A model generated the notes under the pieces. The model had not been told where the DNA came from, did no database searches, and saw only the letters and a program-made list of their open reading frames with translations. This document shows, in pieces, positions 38,952 to 50,129 of a stretch of DNA of 64,000 nt; position 1 is the stretch's first letter, and every line of letters begins with the position of its first letter. The stretch covers positions 18,765,001 through 18,829,000 of the forward strand of contig NC_134776.1 in the NCBI RefSeq assembly GCF_050436995.1, in the 5' to 3' direction. The translations under genes and the position numbers were made by a program. Source of the DNA: Anticarsia gemmatalis. Taxonomy: Eukaryota > Arthropoda > Insecta > Lepidoptera > Erebidae.

Positions 38952-39833
38952 ATGGGTGACTCAAGCTCATATTCCTCTCTGTTCGCGTTGGTAGACAATC
39001 ACCTCTCCAAAACAAACCTGCAGCAAGACAAAAATGCAGGTGAAATGAGGGGCGGCCCATTCAAGCTGCCAAATTTTAACATGCCGAGAGGCTTATCTGA
39101 GACTGGCCTCACATCAACAATAAAGTTTCCCATACCGAGTACGAGTATGAGTGAACACCCCATCAGCCGGGTCCTGCCCTTACAGTTCCCCAACATTGTG
39201 CAGCCAGATGATTCAGATGATGATGACGACGATGATGATCCCAAGGCACAACAGAAATCAATGAGCGACAGCTCTCTTAATGATGTCCTTGCCATGCAGC
39301 TGAGCAATATGTTCAAAGCTAGGCAGGCTAGAGCTGAGGAAGAAAAGCGGAAAGCTGAGCTCAAGAAAGCTGAAGAAGACTTGCGCAAACTAGAACTGGG
39401 TGATTCTAGTTGTGTGATTGACTTAATGCCTGCGGTGCAAGCCAGCCAATCTCAGGCCCAGGCTGTACAGCCACTGAGCAGCAGCAGCTCCATGGAATCC
39501 ATGGTAATACCTGATACAGCTGATGGCAATGATGATGATGGATCATTCTCCAACATGGACACCTCAGCCGATTTTAAGCCAGAGCATCCAGTGTTGCCGA
39601 TAACACAAGATATGAGCCACATGCTGAAGCATAAGATTGCTAGGCCATCTGCTTTTGGCAAAGTGCTGTGTGCTCGCTACAGACCAGTAGCTGCTCCCTA
39701 CCTGCGCGTACAAGTACACAACCCAAACATAAAGGTGTTTGATTTCTCAACACCATCGCCTGATGATATTGCCTTGGAGAGGCTGAGGAAGCCTTCCTTC
39801 TACACCCGAAATAGCCTTTCAGCCTATGACTAG
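38952..39833 (+). CDS. Ski7-like protein (HBS1 short-isoform type), stand-alone gene
   Basis: This is an uninterrupted 293-residue ORF, mostly disordered. Repeated Leu-rich motifs of the type S-S/L-x-L-x-x-x-x-x-L occur at 8-20 (SSLFALVDNHLSK) and 107-120 (DSSLNDVLAMQLSNM). There is an acidic run at 86-96, a charged helix/coiled coil at about 122-148, a motif RPSAFGKVLC at 231-240 and a C-terminal FDFSTPSPDDI at 263-273. The last two resemble the exosome-binding C-terminus of Ski7-like splice forms of HBS1, which bridge the RNA exosome and the Ski complex in cytoplasmic mRNA decay. This is recognition from memory of the family, not an alignment. No HBS1 N-terminal or GTPase exons are visible nearby. 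Otherwise it is an uncharacterised disordered protein. Confidence 0.7.
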   Translation: MGDSSSYSSLFALVDNHLSKTNLQQDKNAGEMRGGPFKLPNFNMPRGLSETGLTSTIKFPIPSTSMSEHPISRVLPLQFPNIVQPDDSDDDDDDDDPKAQQKSMSDSSLNDVLAMQLSNMFKARQARAEEEKRKAELKKAEEDLRKLELGDSSCVIDLMPAVQASQSQAQAVQPLSSSSSMESMVIPDTADGNDDDGSFSNMDTSADFKPEHPVLPITQDMSHMLKHKIARPSAFGKVLCARYRPVAAPYLRVQVHNPNIKVFDFSTPSPDDIALERLRKPSFYTRNSLSAYD

Positions 39834-41400
39834 GAAATGGCCTTGCGGAGAGCACGAAGATGTGGATTACCTGAGGAGCCGGAATAAATGAACAAAACGA
39901 GAACAACAGTGCAGCTCTGCTTCAAATTATGTGGTGAAAAGACACTCTATTAATTATTATTGATGATAAATTTACTTAACATTGTGAAATATATATTATG
40001 TAGTGTGAATATGATTCAATCAATTGTTGCACATTTTTCTTATCAATTTTCTTGACTTTATTTATACAGATACAGTATAATTGACAAAGATTACATCACA
40101 AATATATTACAATTTTATTGACTTCCCATTAGTAGTGACAAGCCACCTTGTTATTGAAGGTGGTGCATTTTTCCATAATAATGATAATAAATGTTATGTA
40201 GGTGATATATTTTTATTTGTAAATACTTGGTGAAACCAAATTGATAAGTGTTACCATAATTGGTATTGAGAACAAAATATCTTTGTATAAGAAAGTGAAT
40301 GGTGTCTATAATGGCTGCAAATTACTTGGATTATGAGTATGGAATAAATATCAATCAAGTTTCAACATCAGTAAGATGGTAAAATATTATAAAATAATAG
40401 TTGCATGAGAATATCTTTATAACAATCTCTTATTCCTATCTGGCATTGCAAATGTTCTAAACCAACTTGAAAATAATGTCATTTAACTATAGTTGGGATT
40501 CTATTTATATTAAGATAGTAATTAAAGGTAAATGTAATGTATAAATGTTGTGCTAAGCGACTCTGCGAAACCCTAATTAATTTAGAAATAGCTTTCATAC
40601 ATGTGATGTAAGTATAACTTGATTATTCTTGCTGTGCGGATGTTAACATCAGAATTTCCAAACACTGCTCTCTGTCTGACAGAGTATGTGAAAAATTGAG
40701 TTATATTTGTATGTAATATGTGGCAGTCAAAATTACTGCATATTTACGATCGAAATGAGAGAATTGCTATTACTGTTTCAAACAACTTAAACAGCCTTTA
40801 ATTTTGACTGTCACGTAAATATATTTTGTGAAGAATAATTTTTTATTCGTACCATATTGGTACCTTAGATCGCTTGCGCTGCCTACTTTTTACACTTTAT
40901 GTTTGTGCCCAAAGCCATTATTCACAAAATACGATTATTTTTGGATAGAAAATATCCATTTCCTAAGATCTCTATCTATTTGATGCCATATTTTGAAAGT
41001 TATTTAAATCCTGTTATAATGTTTAGTCACACAATTATTGTTATTGTGGTCCCATATTGTTGTTAACTATAAATGTTGATTTAATGTTCCGCTCTTTATT
41101 AGCTGGATTATTGTATTAATGTATTCGTCGCTGAAAAATAATATACTGATAATTGATCATGTTTGAATTCAATGTCTCTTAAATCTTTTTGTCGCAAGCA
41201 AAATATTTTTCCTTAGAATTTAGATGACTACTGTGTACCTATATGTATAAAATTAAATTATGATATAGTGCGACTAAAGCTATTTATAATAGCTCTAGTT
41301 GATAAGGATTAAGACAACAAGTCTGTATTAATGAATGTTATTATATAATATCATATTGTGTGTGAAGAAATAAAATAAAGTATTTAAATTAGATGGTACA
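39834..41400 (+). other. Long 3'UTR of the Ski7-like gene
   Basis: An AT-rich stretch with an early aataaa at about 39882 and a double aataaa at 41369-41379. This suggests alternative polyadenylation, with a long form of about 1.55 kb. There is no other feature in it. Confidence 0.5.
41369..41379 (+). terminator. Overlapping poly(A) signals
   Basis: Two overlapping AATAAA hexamers (41369-41374 and 41374-41379) follow AT-rich 3'UTR sequence and are the best candidate gene end for the Ski7-like gene. Confidence 0.5.
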
Positions 41401-42120
41401 CATGGTTTGATTTGACCAGATTACCTAGTCTTTTCTCATTCATGTAGGTCCTACAATCATGCCAGATTACAGTAGGTATATGTGTTTGATCCTAATAGTT
41501 ATTCATTATTCAAAAGAGCAAGGCCAACTCGGTGACAATGTGTTGTGACTGTTAGTGTCAGCGCTGTGGCTTGGAAGTGAAACACATTTTCAATTCAATA
41601 TTTATTGCTCCATTCAGGCAGACCCTTGCCCAGCAGTGGTACATAAACGATCCAATTTATTTCTTCTGTATTTCTCATACAAATGATAATGAGTGCACAC
41701 ATGACTTCTTTGCCAGTAATTCACAATTATTTTGATTTCTACCAAAAATGTGCTATGCTGCTTATGCTATAGATCATTTGATATTTATCAATCATATTTA
41801 GCTACAAAATGATATGGCACGGGTGGAAACGTATTGAACTAAGCTAGCGCGCCTTTCTATAATCGTTACTACGCAAGGCGGAGCTGCGCATATTCCTCGC
41901 ACAGTTACCTTGTTGAAGCGCATTTTCATAGCACACATGATGTTCTTATCTTATTGTCTCCGCTAGATACTTACGACGAAATAGAACCCGACTTTGACCT
42001 AAGTGTCAGACGACCCCTTGCACTACACGACGCGTGTCGCTATCATTCGAAACAACAATGCTTCACTCTCGGTGCATTAAAGAAAAGCTGACCCTGCATC
42101 ATGCCATGATCTAATCACGA
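41400..42120. other. Intergenic DNA left of the minisatellite
   Basis: Apart from a fragment of the interspersed repeat at 41605-41645 (gacccttgcccagcagtggt), I see nothing definable. Decayed minisatellite-like words start near 42060. Confidence 0.5.
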
Positions 42121-45100
42121 TCTCATAGCAATACTGTCACGCACCTTACATAACCAACTGTATTGACAAAAATGCCACGCTCCTATAATGATCTCATGGC
42201 TTCAGTAATACGCTCCCATCACCACCTGATTCCATCTCTGCCACGATCTCATGGCATCAGTGCCACGATCCTATGATGACATCATGGCATCACTGCCACG
42301 ATCCTATGACGATCTCATGATATCACTGCCACGATCCTATGACGATCTCATGATATCACTGCCACGATCCTATGACGATCTCATGACATCACTGCCACGA
42401 TACTATGACGATCTCATGCCATCAGTGCCACGATCCTATGACGATCTCATGGCATCACTGCCACGATCCTATGGCTATCTCATGGCATCACTGCCACGAT
42501 CCTATGACGATCTCATGCCATCAGTGCCACGATCCTATGACGATCTTATTACATTAATACCGCGAACTAAAGAAGATCTCATGACATTACTGCCACGATC
42601 CTATGACGATATCATGCCATCAGTGCCACGATCCTATGACGATATCATGCTATCAGTGCCACGATCCTATGACGATCTCATGGCATCACTGCCACGATCC
42701 TATGACGTTCTCATGCCATCAGTGCCACGATCCTATGACGATATCATGCCATCAGTGCCACGATCCTATGACGATCTCATGGCATCACTGCCACGATCCT
42801 ATGGCTATCTCATGGCATCACTGCCACGATCCTATGACGATCTCATGCCATCAGTGCCACGATCCTATGACGATCTTATTACATTAATACCGCGAACTAA
42901 AAAAGATCTCATGACATTACTGCCACGATCCTATGACGATATCATGCCATCAGTGCCACGATCCTATGACGATATCATGCCATCAGTGCCACGATCCTAT
43001 GACGATCTCATGGCATCACTGCCACGATCCTATGACGTTCTCATGGCATCACTGCCACGATCCTATGACGATCTCATGCCATCAGTGCCACGATCCTATG
43101 ACGACCTCATGGCATCAGTGCCACGATCCTATGACGATCTCATGGCATCACTGCCACGATCCTATGACGTTCTCATGGCATCACTGCCACGATCCTATGA
43201 CGTTATCATGGCATCACTGCCACGATCCTATGACGATTACATGGCATCAGTGCCACGATCCTATGACGAACTCATGGCATTACTGCCACGATCCTATGAC
43301 GATCTCATGGCATCTCAGCCACGATTCTATGACGAACTCATGGCATCACTGCCACGATCCTATGACGATCTTATGGCATCACTGCCACGATCCTATGACG
43401 ATCTTATGGCATCACTGCCACGATTCTATGACGAACTCATGGCATCACTGCCACGATCCTATGACGATCTTATGGCATCACTGCCACGATCCTATGACGA
43501 TCTTATGGCATCACTGCCACGATCCTATAACGATCTCATGATATCACTGCCACGATCCTATGACGATCTTATTACATTAATACCGCGAACTAAAAAAGAT
43601 CTCATGACATTACTGCCACGATCCTATGACGATATCATGCCATCAGTGCCACGATCCTATGGCTATCTCATGGCATCACTGCCACGATCCTATGACGATC
43701 TCATGCCATCAGTGCCACGATCCTATGACGATCTTATTACATTAATACCGCGAACTAAAAAAGATCTCATGACATTACTGCCACGATCCTATGACGATAT
43801 CATGCCATCAGTGCCACGATCCTATGACGATATCATGCCATCAGTGCCACGATCCTATGACGATCTCATGGCATCACTGCCACGATCCTATGACGTTCTC
43901 ATGGCATCACTGCCACGATCCTATGACGATCTCATGCCATCAGTGCCACGATCCTATGACGACCTCATGGCATCAGTGCCACGATCCTATGACGATCTCA
44001 TGGCATCACTGCCACGATCCTATGACGTTCTCATGGCATCACAGCCACGATCCTATGACGTTATCATGGCATCACTGCCACGATCCTATGACGATTACAT
44101 GGCATCAGTGCCACGATCCTATGACGAACTCATGGCATTACTGCCACGATCCTATGACGATCTCATGGCATCTCAGCCACGATTCTATGACGAACTCATG
44201 GCATCACTGCCACGATCCTATGACGATCTTATGGCATCACTGCCACGATCCTATGACGATCTTATGGCATCACTGCCACGATTCTATGACGAACTCATGG
44301 CATCACTGCCACGATCCTATGACGATCTTATGGCATCACTGCCACGATCCTATGACGATCTTATGGCATCACTGCCACGATCCTATGACGATCTCATGAT
44401 ATCACTGCCACGATCCTATGACGATCTCATGACATCACTGCCACGATACTATGACGATCTCATGCCATCAGTGCCACGATCCTATGACGATCTCATGGCA
44501 TCACTGCCACGATCCTATGGCGATCTCATGGCATCACTGCCACGATCCTATGACGCTCTCATGCCATCAGTGCCACGATCCTATGACGATATCATGCCAT
44601 CAGTGCCACGATCCTATGACGATCTCATGGCATCACTGCCACGATCCTATGGCTATCTCATGGCATCACTGCCACGATCCTATGACGATCTCATGCCATC
44701 AGTGCCACGATCCTATGACGATCTTATTACATTAATACCGCGAACTAAAAAAGATCTCATGACATTACTGCCACGATCCTATGACGATATCATGCCATCA
44801 GTGCCACGATCCTATGACGATATCATGCCATCAGTGCCACGATCCTATGACGATCTCATGGCATCACTGCCACGATCCTATGGCTATCTCATGGCATCAC
44901 TGCCACGATCCTATGACGATCTCATGCCATCAGTGCCACGATCCTATGACGATCTCATGGCATCAGTGCCACGATCCTATGACGATCTCATGGCATCACT
45001 GCCACGATCCTATGACGATATCATGCCATCAGTGCCACGATCCTATGACGATATCATGCCATCAGTGCCACGATCCTATGACGATCTCATGGCATCACTG

Positions 45101-45484
45101 CCACGATCCTATGACGATCTCATGGCATCACTGCCACGCACCTATGACGATCTAATGACATCACTGCCACGATCCTATGACGATCTCATGGCAACACTGC
45201 CACGCTCCTATGACGATCTAATGACATCACTGCCACGATTCTATGACGATCTCATGGCATCACTGCCACGATCCTATGACGATCTCAGGGCATCACTGCC
45301 ATGATCCTATGATGACCTCGTGGCATCACTGCCACGATCCTATGACAATCTCATGACATTAATACCGCGAACTAAAAAAGATCTCATGACATCGATGCGA
45401 CACTCCCAACACAATCTCGGGGCATCAACGCCAGACTCACATCGCCATCCCATAGCACCAAAGTTAATAGGGCACGTAGAATAG
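42120..45484 (+). repeat. 33-bp coding-type minisatellite array
   Basis: About 100 tandem units of 33 bp, most containing ccacgatcctatgacgat. Units at both ends are degenerate (42120-42250 and 45300-45480) and central ones nearly identical, the usual pattern of a tandem array growing by unequal exchange. A divergent double unit with accgcgaactaaaaaagatc occurs five times. Frames 1 and 2 lack stops in the common unit and frame 3 has one. All three minus-strand frames carry stops. Confidence 0.95.
42251..45304 (+). CDS. Open frame of 1017 codons across the minisatellite; coding status uncertain
   Basis: ATG at 42251, TGA at 45302. The product would be about 92 repeats of the 11-residue unit MASLPRSYDDL. 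Substitutions are common at residues 2-4 and 9-11, while P-R-S/F-Y is nearly constant. A special unit reads LIPRTKKDLMTLL. There is no signal peptide, non-repeat domain, intron or flanking UTR evidence. The frame stays open past the stop for about 59 further codons (to a TAG at 45482-45484), the TGA being a CGA-to-TGA change. A 33-bp unit is a multiple of three, so an open frame can persist without selection. It may be a non-coding minisatellite or an unusual repeat protein. Confidence 0.3.
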   Translation: MASVPRSYDDIMASLPRSYDDLMISLPRSYDDLMISLPRSYDDLMTSLPRYYDDLMPSVPRSYDDLMASLPRSYGYLMASLPRSYDDLMPSVPRSYDDLITLIPRTKEDLMTLLPRSYDDIMPSVPRSYDDIMLSVPRSYDDLMASLPRSYDVLMPSVPRSYDDIMPSVPRSYDDLMASLPRSYGYLMASLPRSYDDLMPSVPRSYDDLITLIPRTKKDLMTLLPRSYDDIMPSVPRSYDDIMPSVPRSYDDLMASLPRSYDVLMASLPRSYDDLMPSVPRSYDDLMASVPRSYDDLMASLPRSYDVLMASLPRSYDVIMASLPRSYDDYMASVPRSYDELMALLPRSYDDLMASQPRFYDELMASLPRSYDDLMASLPRSYDDLMASLPRFYDELMASLPRSYDDLMASLPRSYDDLMASLPRSYNDLMISLPRSYDDLITLIPRTKKDLMTLLPRSYDDIMPSVPRSYGYLMASLPRSYDDLMPSVPRSYDDLITLIPRTKKDLMTLLPRSYDDIMPSVPRSYDDIMPSVPRSYDDLMASLPRSYDVLMASLPRSYDDLMPSVPRSYDDLMASVPRSYDDLMASLPRSYDVLMASQPRSYDVIMASLPRSYDDYMASVPRSYDELMALLPRSYDDLMASQPRFYDELMASLPRSYDDLMASLPRSYDDLMASLPRFYDELMASLPRSYDDLMASLPRSYDDLMASLPRSYDDLMISLPRSYDDLMTSLPRYYDDLMPSVPRSYDDLMASLPRSYGDLMASLPRSYDALMPSVPRSYDDIMPSVPRSYDDLMASLPRSYGYLMASLPRSYDDLMPSVPRSYDDLITLIPRTKKDLMTLLPRSYDDIMPSVPRSYDDIMPSVPRSYDDLMASLPRSYGYLMASLPRSYDDLMPSVPRSYDDLMASVPRSYDDLMASLPRSYDDIMPSVPRSYDDIMPSVPRSYDDLMASLPRSYDDLMASLPRTYDDLMTSLPRSYDDLMATLPRSYDDLMTSLPRFYDDLMASLPRSYDDLRASLP

Positions 45485-47087
45485 AAGTATCGCCACACTC
45501 ACGTAGTAATAAAACACAGTCTGTTTGTATCAATCATGTTTAATCAATTACATTATGTACTCTTAATTTTAATATGGACATCAATATAATTATGGCAAGA
45601 AACTTTAATATACAACTAATTTTTCTGAAGGTGACATGCAGCGTAGTAATTATACATATTATTTTCTAGAAGTAATATAATAATATATTAAATAACCTAT
45701 ATGCACACAGTATCTTTATTTTACACGCAGTCTTGTTCAAATAGATTATTCAAATTTTGCTAAACGAAGTGTGACAACGTAATCAAATATTATGCCGAAA
45801 ACATCGTATTTTCTGCCAAATGACATCAAAATTTGTGGTACGAGAAGATCGTAATTGATTACTGGCATATAAATATGTGCAAAGGTATACGAATAGACCA
45901 TTTAGTGCTCATCGTTTCGGTCAGTGGGGTGTTCAAACTAACTATCTCAATTGTTGAGGCCTGACCTCCCTAAACAGTGAGAATAACTAGGGCACGGACA
46001 TATGCTGTACTGGATTTCCGTCCGGCATTTTACACTAACTACACTCTTAAATGTACCTATGTATTTCCAATGAGGCTTTTGTAAACCTAACCCAAGAACA
46101 AGAGACTAAAAGAGCTTGTAGAAAGATGTATTACAATTTTTATATTTGTTTGTCCCCAACCCGCAATTGGCCAATGTGGTGGACTCAAGGCCTAACCCCT
46201 CCCTTATTACGGGAGAAGACAAACCCAGCAATGAGACATTAATGGGTTTTTATTTATTAATTTTATATTTGTTTTTGAGTTAGATTTCATCCGGTGTGAT
46301 ACGAGGTGATTTTGATTATGAAAATGGTCATCAATAGACTGGGTCTTAGTCTATTATAGTTCAACAACTTAGTGCCTTTTTCGTAAATTTTGCAGAAGAT
46401 ATATAGAATTCGGAATCAACAACGTTAGTGACTAACACGTTTTTATAGTTGAGCTAATTATTGGTCGCAAAAACACAGAATTATAAGGCTTTCTAGGCCT
46501 TTTCTAAGTTCTTAAACTATACGTGACCACCGTTAGTAAGTAGGGAAGTCAGTACTTGAACGCGCTAATCTCCGGCAATCCTGGTTGGAATTGACTCAAT
46601 GTCTTTTGACCGCGCTAACCTCCGGCACTCCTAGTTCGCATTGAAATTTATTTTCATTGTTGAATAGTGTATTTATTAAGTAAGGCTTCACGCTATGGCT
46701 TATAGGAGTGGAGGAGAATTCGAAAATGATGATTAAAACGCGGACGAATTCGCGGATGGAATTTTTGCAAAATAAATTGTGATTAATAATGGTCAGTGCA
46801 TTTTTTATTCAATCTACTAACTAGCACGGTAAGAATTCACGTTACACGCACTAGTCTAACTACAGGTAGAAACAATACCGATCTGTACAAGTGAATGTTT
46901 CTGTGCACACACTAAACTACACACAACATCTACAAAACTACTCGCCTCATTAGAAATACTAATCGATTTAGTTGTCAAACTGTTGTGTGAAACAAGAAGC
47001 GAATTAAATATTAAGTATAAGTCGTCATAGATACTGAATGCATGGTTTTGTATATAACATACGTGATTATATGTACGTATTTATATA
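45485..47087. other. Intergenic DNA between minisatellite and fold-back element
   Basis: AT-rich. It holds an inverted interspersed repeat at 46155-46245 (ggcctaacccctcccttatt, then cattaatgggtttttattta) and decayed Helitron-type words (gaacgcgctaatctccggca near 46558). No gene is seen. Confidence 0.6.
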
Positions 47088-47536
47088 CAGGGTGTCCCAT
47101 AACTCAACGATAATCCGAGACAGGATGAAAGGCCAAGTCATACCGGTTCTAGGAAAAATAAAAAAAAAATTCCATATCACTTAGTTCAGCAATAATAGAC
47201 ACTTTTCAAAAAAGTTGAAATTTCACACCCTTGGTCGCATTTTCAAGTCCTGTGATCACCAATGTCACAATTTCGCTGTGTTTTTCTGAATTTCGTGATC
47301 TTCATTAAATATGCTATTAATCGTAAAACAAATTAATGCACAAAACAATGTTAATTTAATAAAAAAAGTTAAGTTTTAGTTAGTCATCGTTCACAAAAAT
47401 ATCGTTAGTTAACTTTGACGCTTCATATTGAAAAAAAAATGTACTACACTACCCTTGGCAAGTTATTTCAAAAGTTGGCGCATTTCATCAAAATTTCAAA
47501 ATGGTGCAACACTTGTCACTTTTCTTGCCATTATAA

Positions 47537-47755
47537 ATGTTATTTTTATTTGAACGACGAGTATACTCGAAAATGGACGAACGCAGTGGTACAATTGTAT
47601 GGCGTCCTCGTTCCCGCGATCTAAATCCAGTAGATATTTTTTACTGGGAATGCGTAAAAGAAAAACTCTATTCGAAATCAATACAAAATCTATCAGAACT
47701 TCGCCAGAAAATTGACACAGCGTCAGAGGTAATAAATGCAAGGAATTTTGCTTGA
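47537..47755 (+). pseudogene. Mariner/Tc1-type transposase C-terminal remnant (left arm)
   Basis: The frame reads VWRPRSRDLNPVDIFYWECV, then SELRQKIDTASEVINA, and stops. The P-R-S-x-D-L-N-P-x-D pattern is the third catalytic region of mariner-type DDE/DDD transposases. Upstream codons in another frame (FQNGAT-like words near 47495) show a frameshift. The N-terminal and first catalytic regions are absent. Confidence 0.75.
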
Positions 47756-47959
47756 CTGGTGCAAAGGTCTTTTGTAAGGCGTTGCAGAGCCTGTATTCGT
47801 GCCAGAGGAAAACAATTCGGAATTACTTTAGTTTAAGGAGAATAATTTAATAAGAACGATGGTTCGTTCATTCTTTTTTTTTTATTATCATTACCTATTA
47901 TGTTTATTACATTAAATATTGGTTATGGACTGACTCAATTACATCTTTACTAAAAATAA

Positions 47960-48240
47960 TTGCTTTCCTCTGGCACGAATACAGGCTCTGCAACGGCGTA
48001 CAAAAGATCTTTGCACCAGTCAAGCAAAATTCCTTGCATTTATTTCTTCTGACGCTGTGTCAATTTTCTGGCGAAGTTCTGATAGATTTTGTATTGATTT
48101 TGAATAGACTTTTTATTTTATACATTCCCAGTAAAAAATATCTACTGGATTAAGATCGGGGGAACGAGAAGGCCATACAATTGTACGACTGCGTTCGATC
48201 CATTTTCGAGGATACTCGTCGTTCAAATAAAAATAACATT
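47960..48240 (-). pseudogene. Second, inverted transposase remnant (right arm)
   Basis: This is the reverse-complement copy of the left-arm remnant. It has extra damage: cctcgttcccgcgatctaaa of the left arm corresponds here to the complement of taagatcgggggaacgagaa. It shares a common origin with the left copy. Confidence 0.7.
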
Positions 48241-48688
48241 TTTAATGGCAAGAAAAGTGACAAGTGTTGCACCATTTTGAAATTTTGATGAAATGCGCCA
48301 ACTTTTGAAATAACTTGCCAAGGGTAGTGTAGTACATTTTTTTTTCAATATGAAGCGTCAAAGTTAACTAACGATATTTTTGTGAACCATGACTCACTAA
48401 AACTTAACTTTTTTTATTAAATTAACAATGTTTTGTGCATTAATTTGTTTTACGATTAATAGCATATTTAATGAAGATCACGAAATTCAAAAAAACACAG
48501 CGAAATTGTGACATTGGTGATCACAGGACTTGAAAATGCGACCAAGGGTGTGAAATTTCAACTTTTTTGAAAAGTGTCTATTATTGCTGAACTAAGTGAT
48601 ATGGAATTTTTTTTTTATTTTTCCTAGAACCGGTATGACTTGGCCTTTCATCCTGTCACGGATTATCGTTGAGTTTTGGGACACCCTG

Positions 48689-49766
48689 TATATATTTATA
48701 TAAATGACGATAATTATTTAATTTTAAATATAACACGGCAGTGTTGCTATTCTTTTTCGTATTATTTACTATTTTTAGACCATTAGACAAACGACGTGTC
48801 CGAATTCCTTTTCGGTTATAAATACTAGACTTATTCGAAACTATGAATAATTTTATAAACACTCTTTTATACGAATGATTCGTTTTTATAATTTAATTTT
48901 TATATTGCAACTTTTGCCCGCCATTGTGTGATAATTATTATAATATTACAAAGTCTTAATATTACGCAAAATTATTATATTTTTTTGTGATGTGATGATT
49001 TAAATAATGTATAAGTATAATGTGAAAAAAAGATTAAATATTTGATTGTATAATAATATGTAATAATTTATCAAAAAAAATAAAAAAAAATTGTGATTTG
49101 ATTGTGATGTTAAAGAAAATAGTTACGCTCGCCGATTGATATACGATCATGTTAAGCAATTTTAGCGCGAACATTCCATAATGGGTGACCGTTTTGTGTT
49201 TGATTTGAGCGTTTCCGTCCTAGGGAGGGAACTTAAAAAGGAACATCGTGAATGTTGAACAATGAATGATCGAAACGATAAATGAACGAATGAACGAATA
49301 AATAATGCCACGATGATTATTTCTGTACACTATAACGTCAATCCTAAATGTATAAAATTCATCAATTATTATTTGTTTAATTCATTATTAATTTTAATAA
49401 AATAGATCGTATATATTCTTTTAATATTACTATTTACAGTAATTCGAATTAAATTTCAATCGAACGTCCAATCTCAAATTGTTATATTAAACCTAATTTT
49501 AACTTAATCAGTTATATTTTATCTGTGTATATATTGTCCATATTCCTTATACATCGGGGATTCCCCGGGATTAATTATATATTCTCTTATGTACAACTAT
49601 TTCTGATCAATTCAACTGCGCATCGCCAATTTGTTTGTGTTTGATTATAACTAAGTGTCACATTTAAAGCCGCTACTAATGGAAATTAAAGGAAAGAAAA
49701 GCTCCTTTGGTATTAGTATCGTAGTATTTTAAACGCTATAGAATTTATTCTGACCAAAACTGTATA
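48689..49766. other. AT-rich spacer with one 5S-type SINE
   Basis: Apart from the SINE-like piece at 49127-49268, this is AT-rich sequence with homopolymer runs. No gene is seen. Confidence 0.6.
49127..49268 (+). mobile_element. 5S rRNA-derived SINE, degenerate
   Basis: catgttaagcaattttagcg and cattccataatgggtgaccg match the internal region of the 55.4-kb SINE. The tail breaks down after cgtcctagggagggaac. Confidence 0.6.
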
Positions 49767-49966
49767 ATTTTTGACACACAACTTAAATAATTTATACGAT
49801 TGAACCGTTTCCGCGACTAAGTTATTGTTAAGTAATTGATTTTAATTATTTTTTGGTTTAAAGAGTCACACGGTTAAATTTACTTTATAACATTTTAAAG
49901 GAGGGAACATTGGAAGGAGAAAAGAGGGACTAAAAGGGTAAGAGTGGGCTCCAAAATCATCAATGA

Positions 49967-50129
49967 TCAAAAGAGGGGGGAGATCGAGTGAGTGTCGCAG
50001 CTCGGTGGTGTAGGTGCTGGTACTGCAGCACACAAAGACCCTCGACACTGAAGAACAAGGTGACGTGCTGATCAGGTTCAAAGAGCCTCGAGCGCTCGCA
50101 CCGCCTCGTCTCACCTCGCCACTACACAC
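49967..50129. other. Invariant core, copy 1
   Basis: It runs from tcaaaagaggggggagatcg to tcacctcgccactacacac. Nested complementary segments are visible: agtgtcg (49991) with cgacact (50043), and inside them gtgctg (50014) with cagcac (50026). Further right are aggtga (50058) with tcacct (50111), and a palindrome cgagcgctcg (50089). Both strands have an open frame across it. On the minus strand of this copy an ATG at about 50198 opens a frame of 110 codons. Confidence 0.75.

Larger units (their letters stand above)
47088..48688. mobile_element. Giant fold-back (snap-back) derivative of a mariner-type transposon
   Basis: Both ends begin cagggtgtccca..., flanked by TA on each side (TA target duplication). 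The left arm (47088-47819) and right arm (47958-48688) are inverted copies of about 730 bp with only scattered differences, around a spacer of about 140 bp. Each arm ends with the same 3' part of a transposase gene. The element is a tail-to-tail dimer of a deleted copy and cannot encode an active enzyme. Confidence 0.9.

Noticed and set aside
42603..45155. Second-frame open reading frames across the minisatellite (MTISWHHCHDP-type repeats)
   Set aside because: They follow automatically from a 33-bp unit that lacks stops in two frames. They are broken by stops at each divergent unit, whereas the main frame is not.
42120..45484. CRISPR-like array
   Set aside because: The repeats are contiguous with no unique spacers, and the window is clearly animal DNA.
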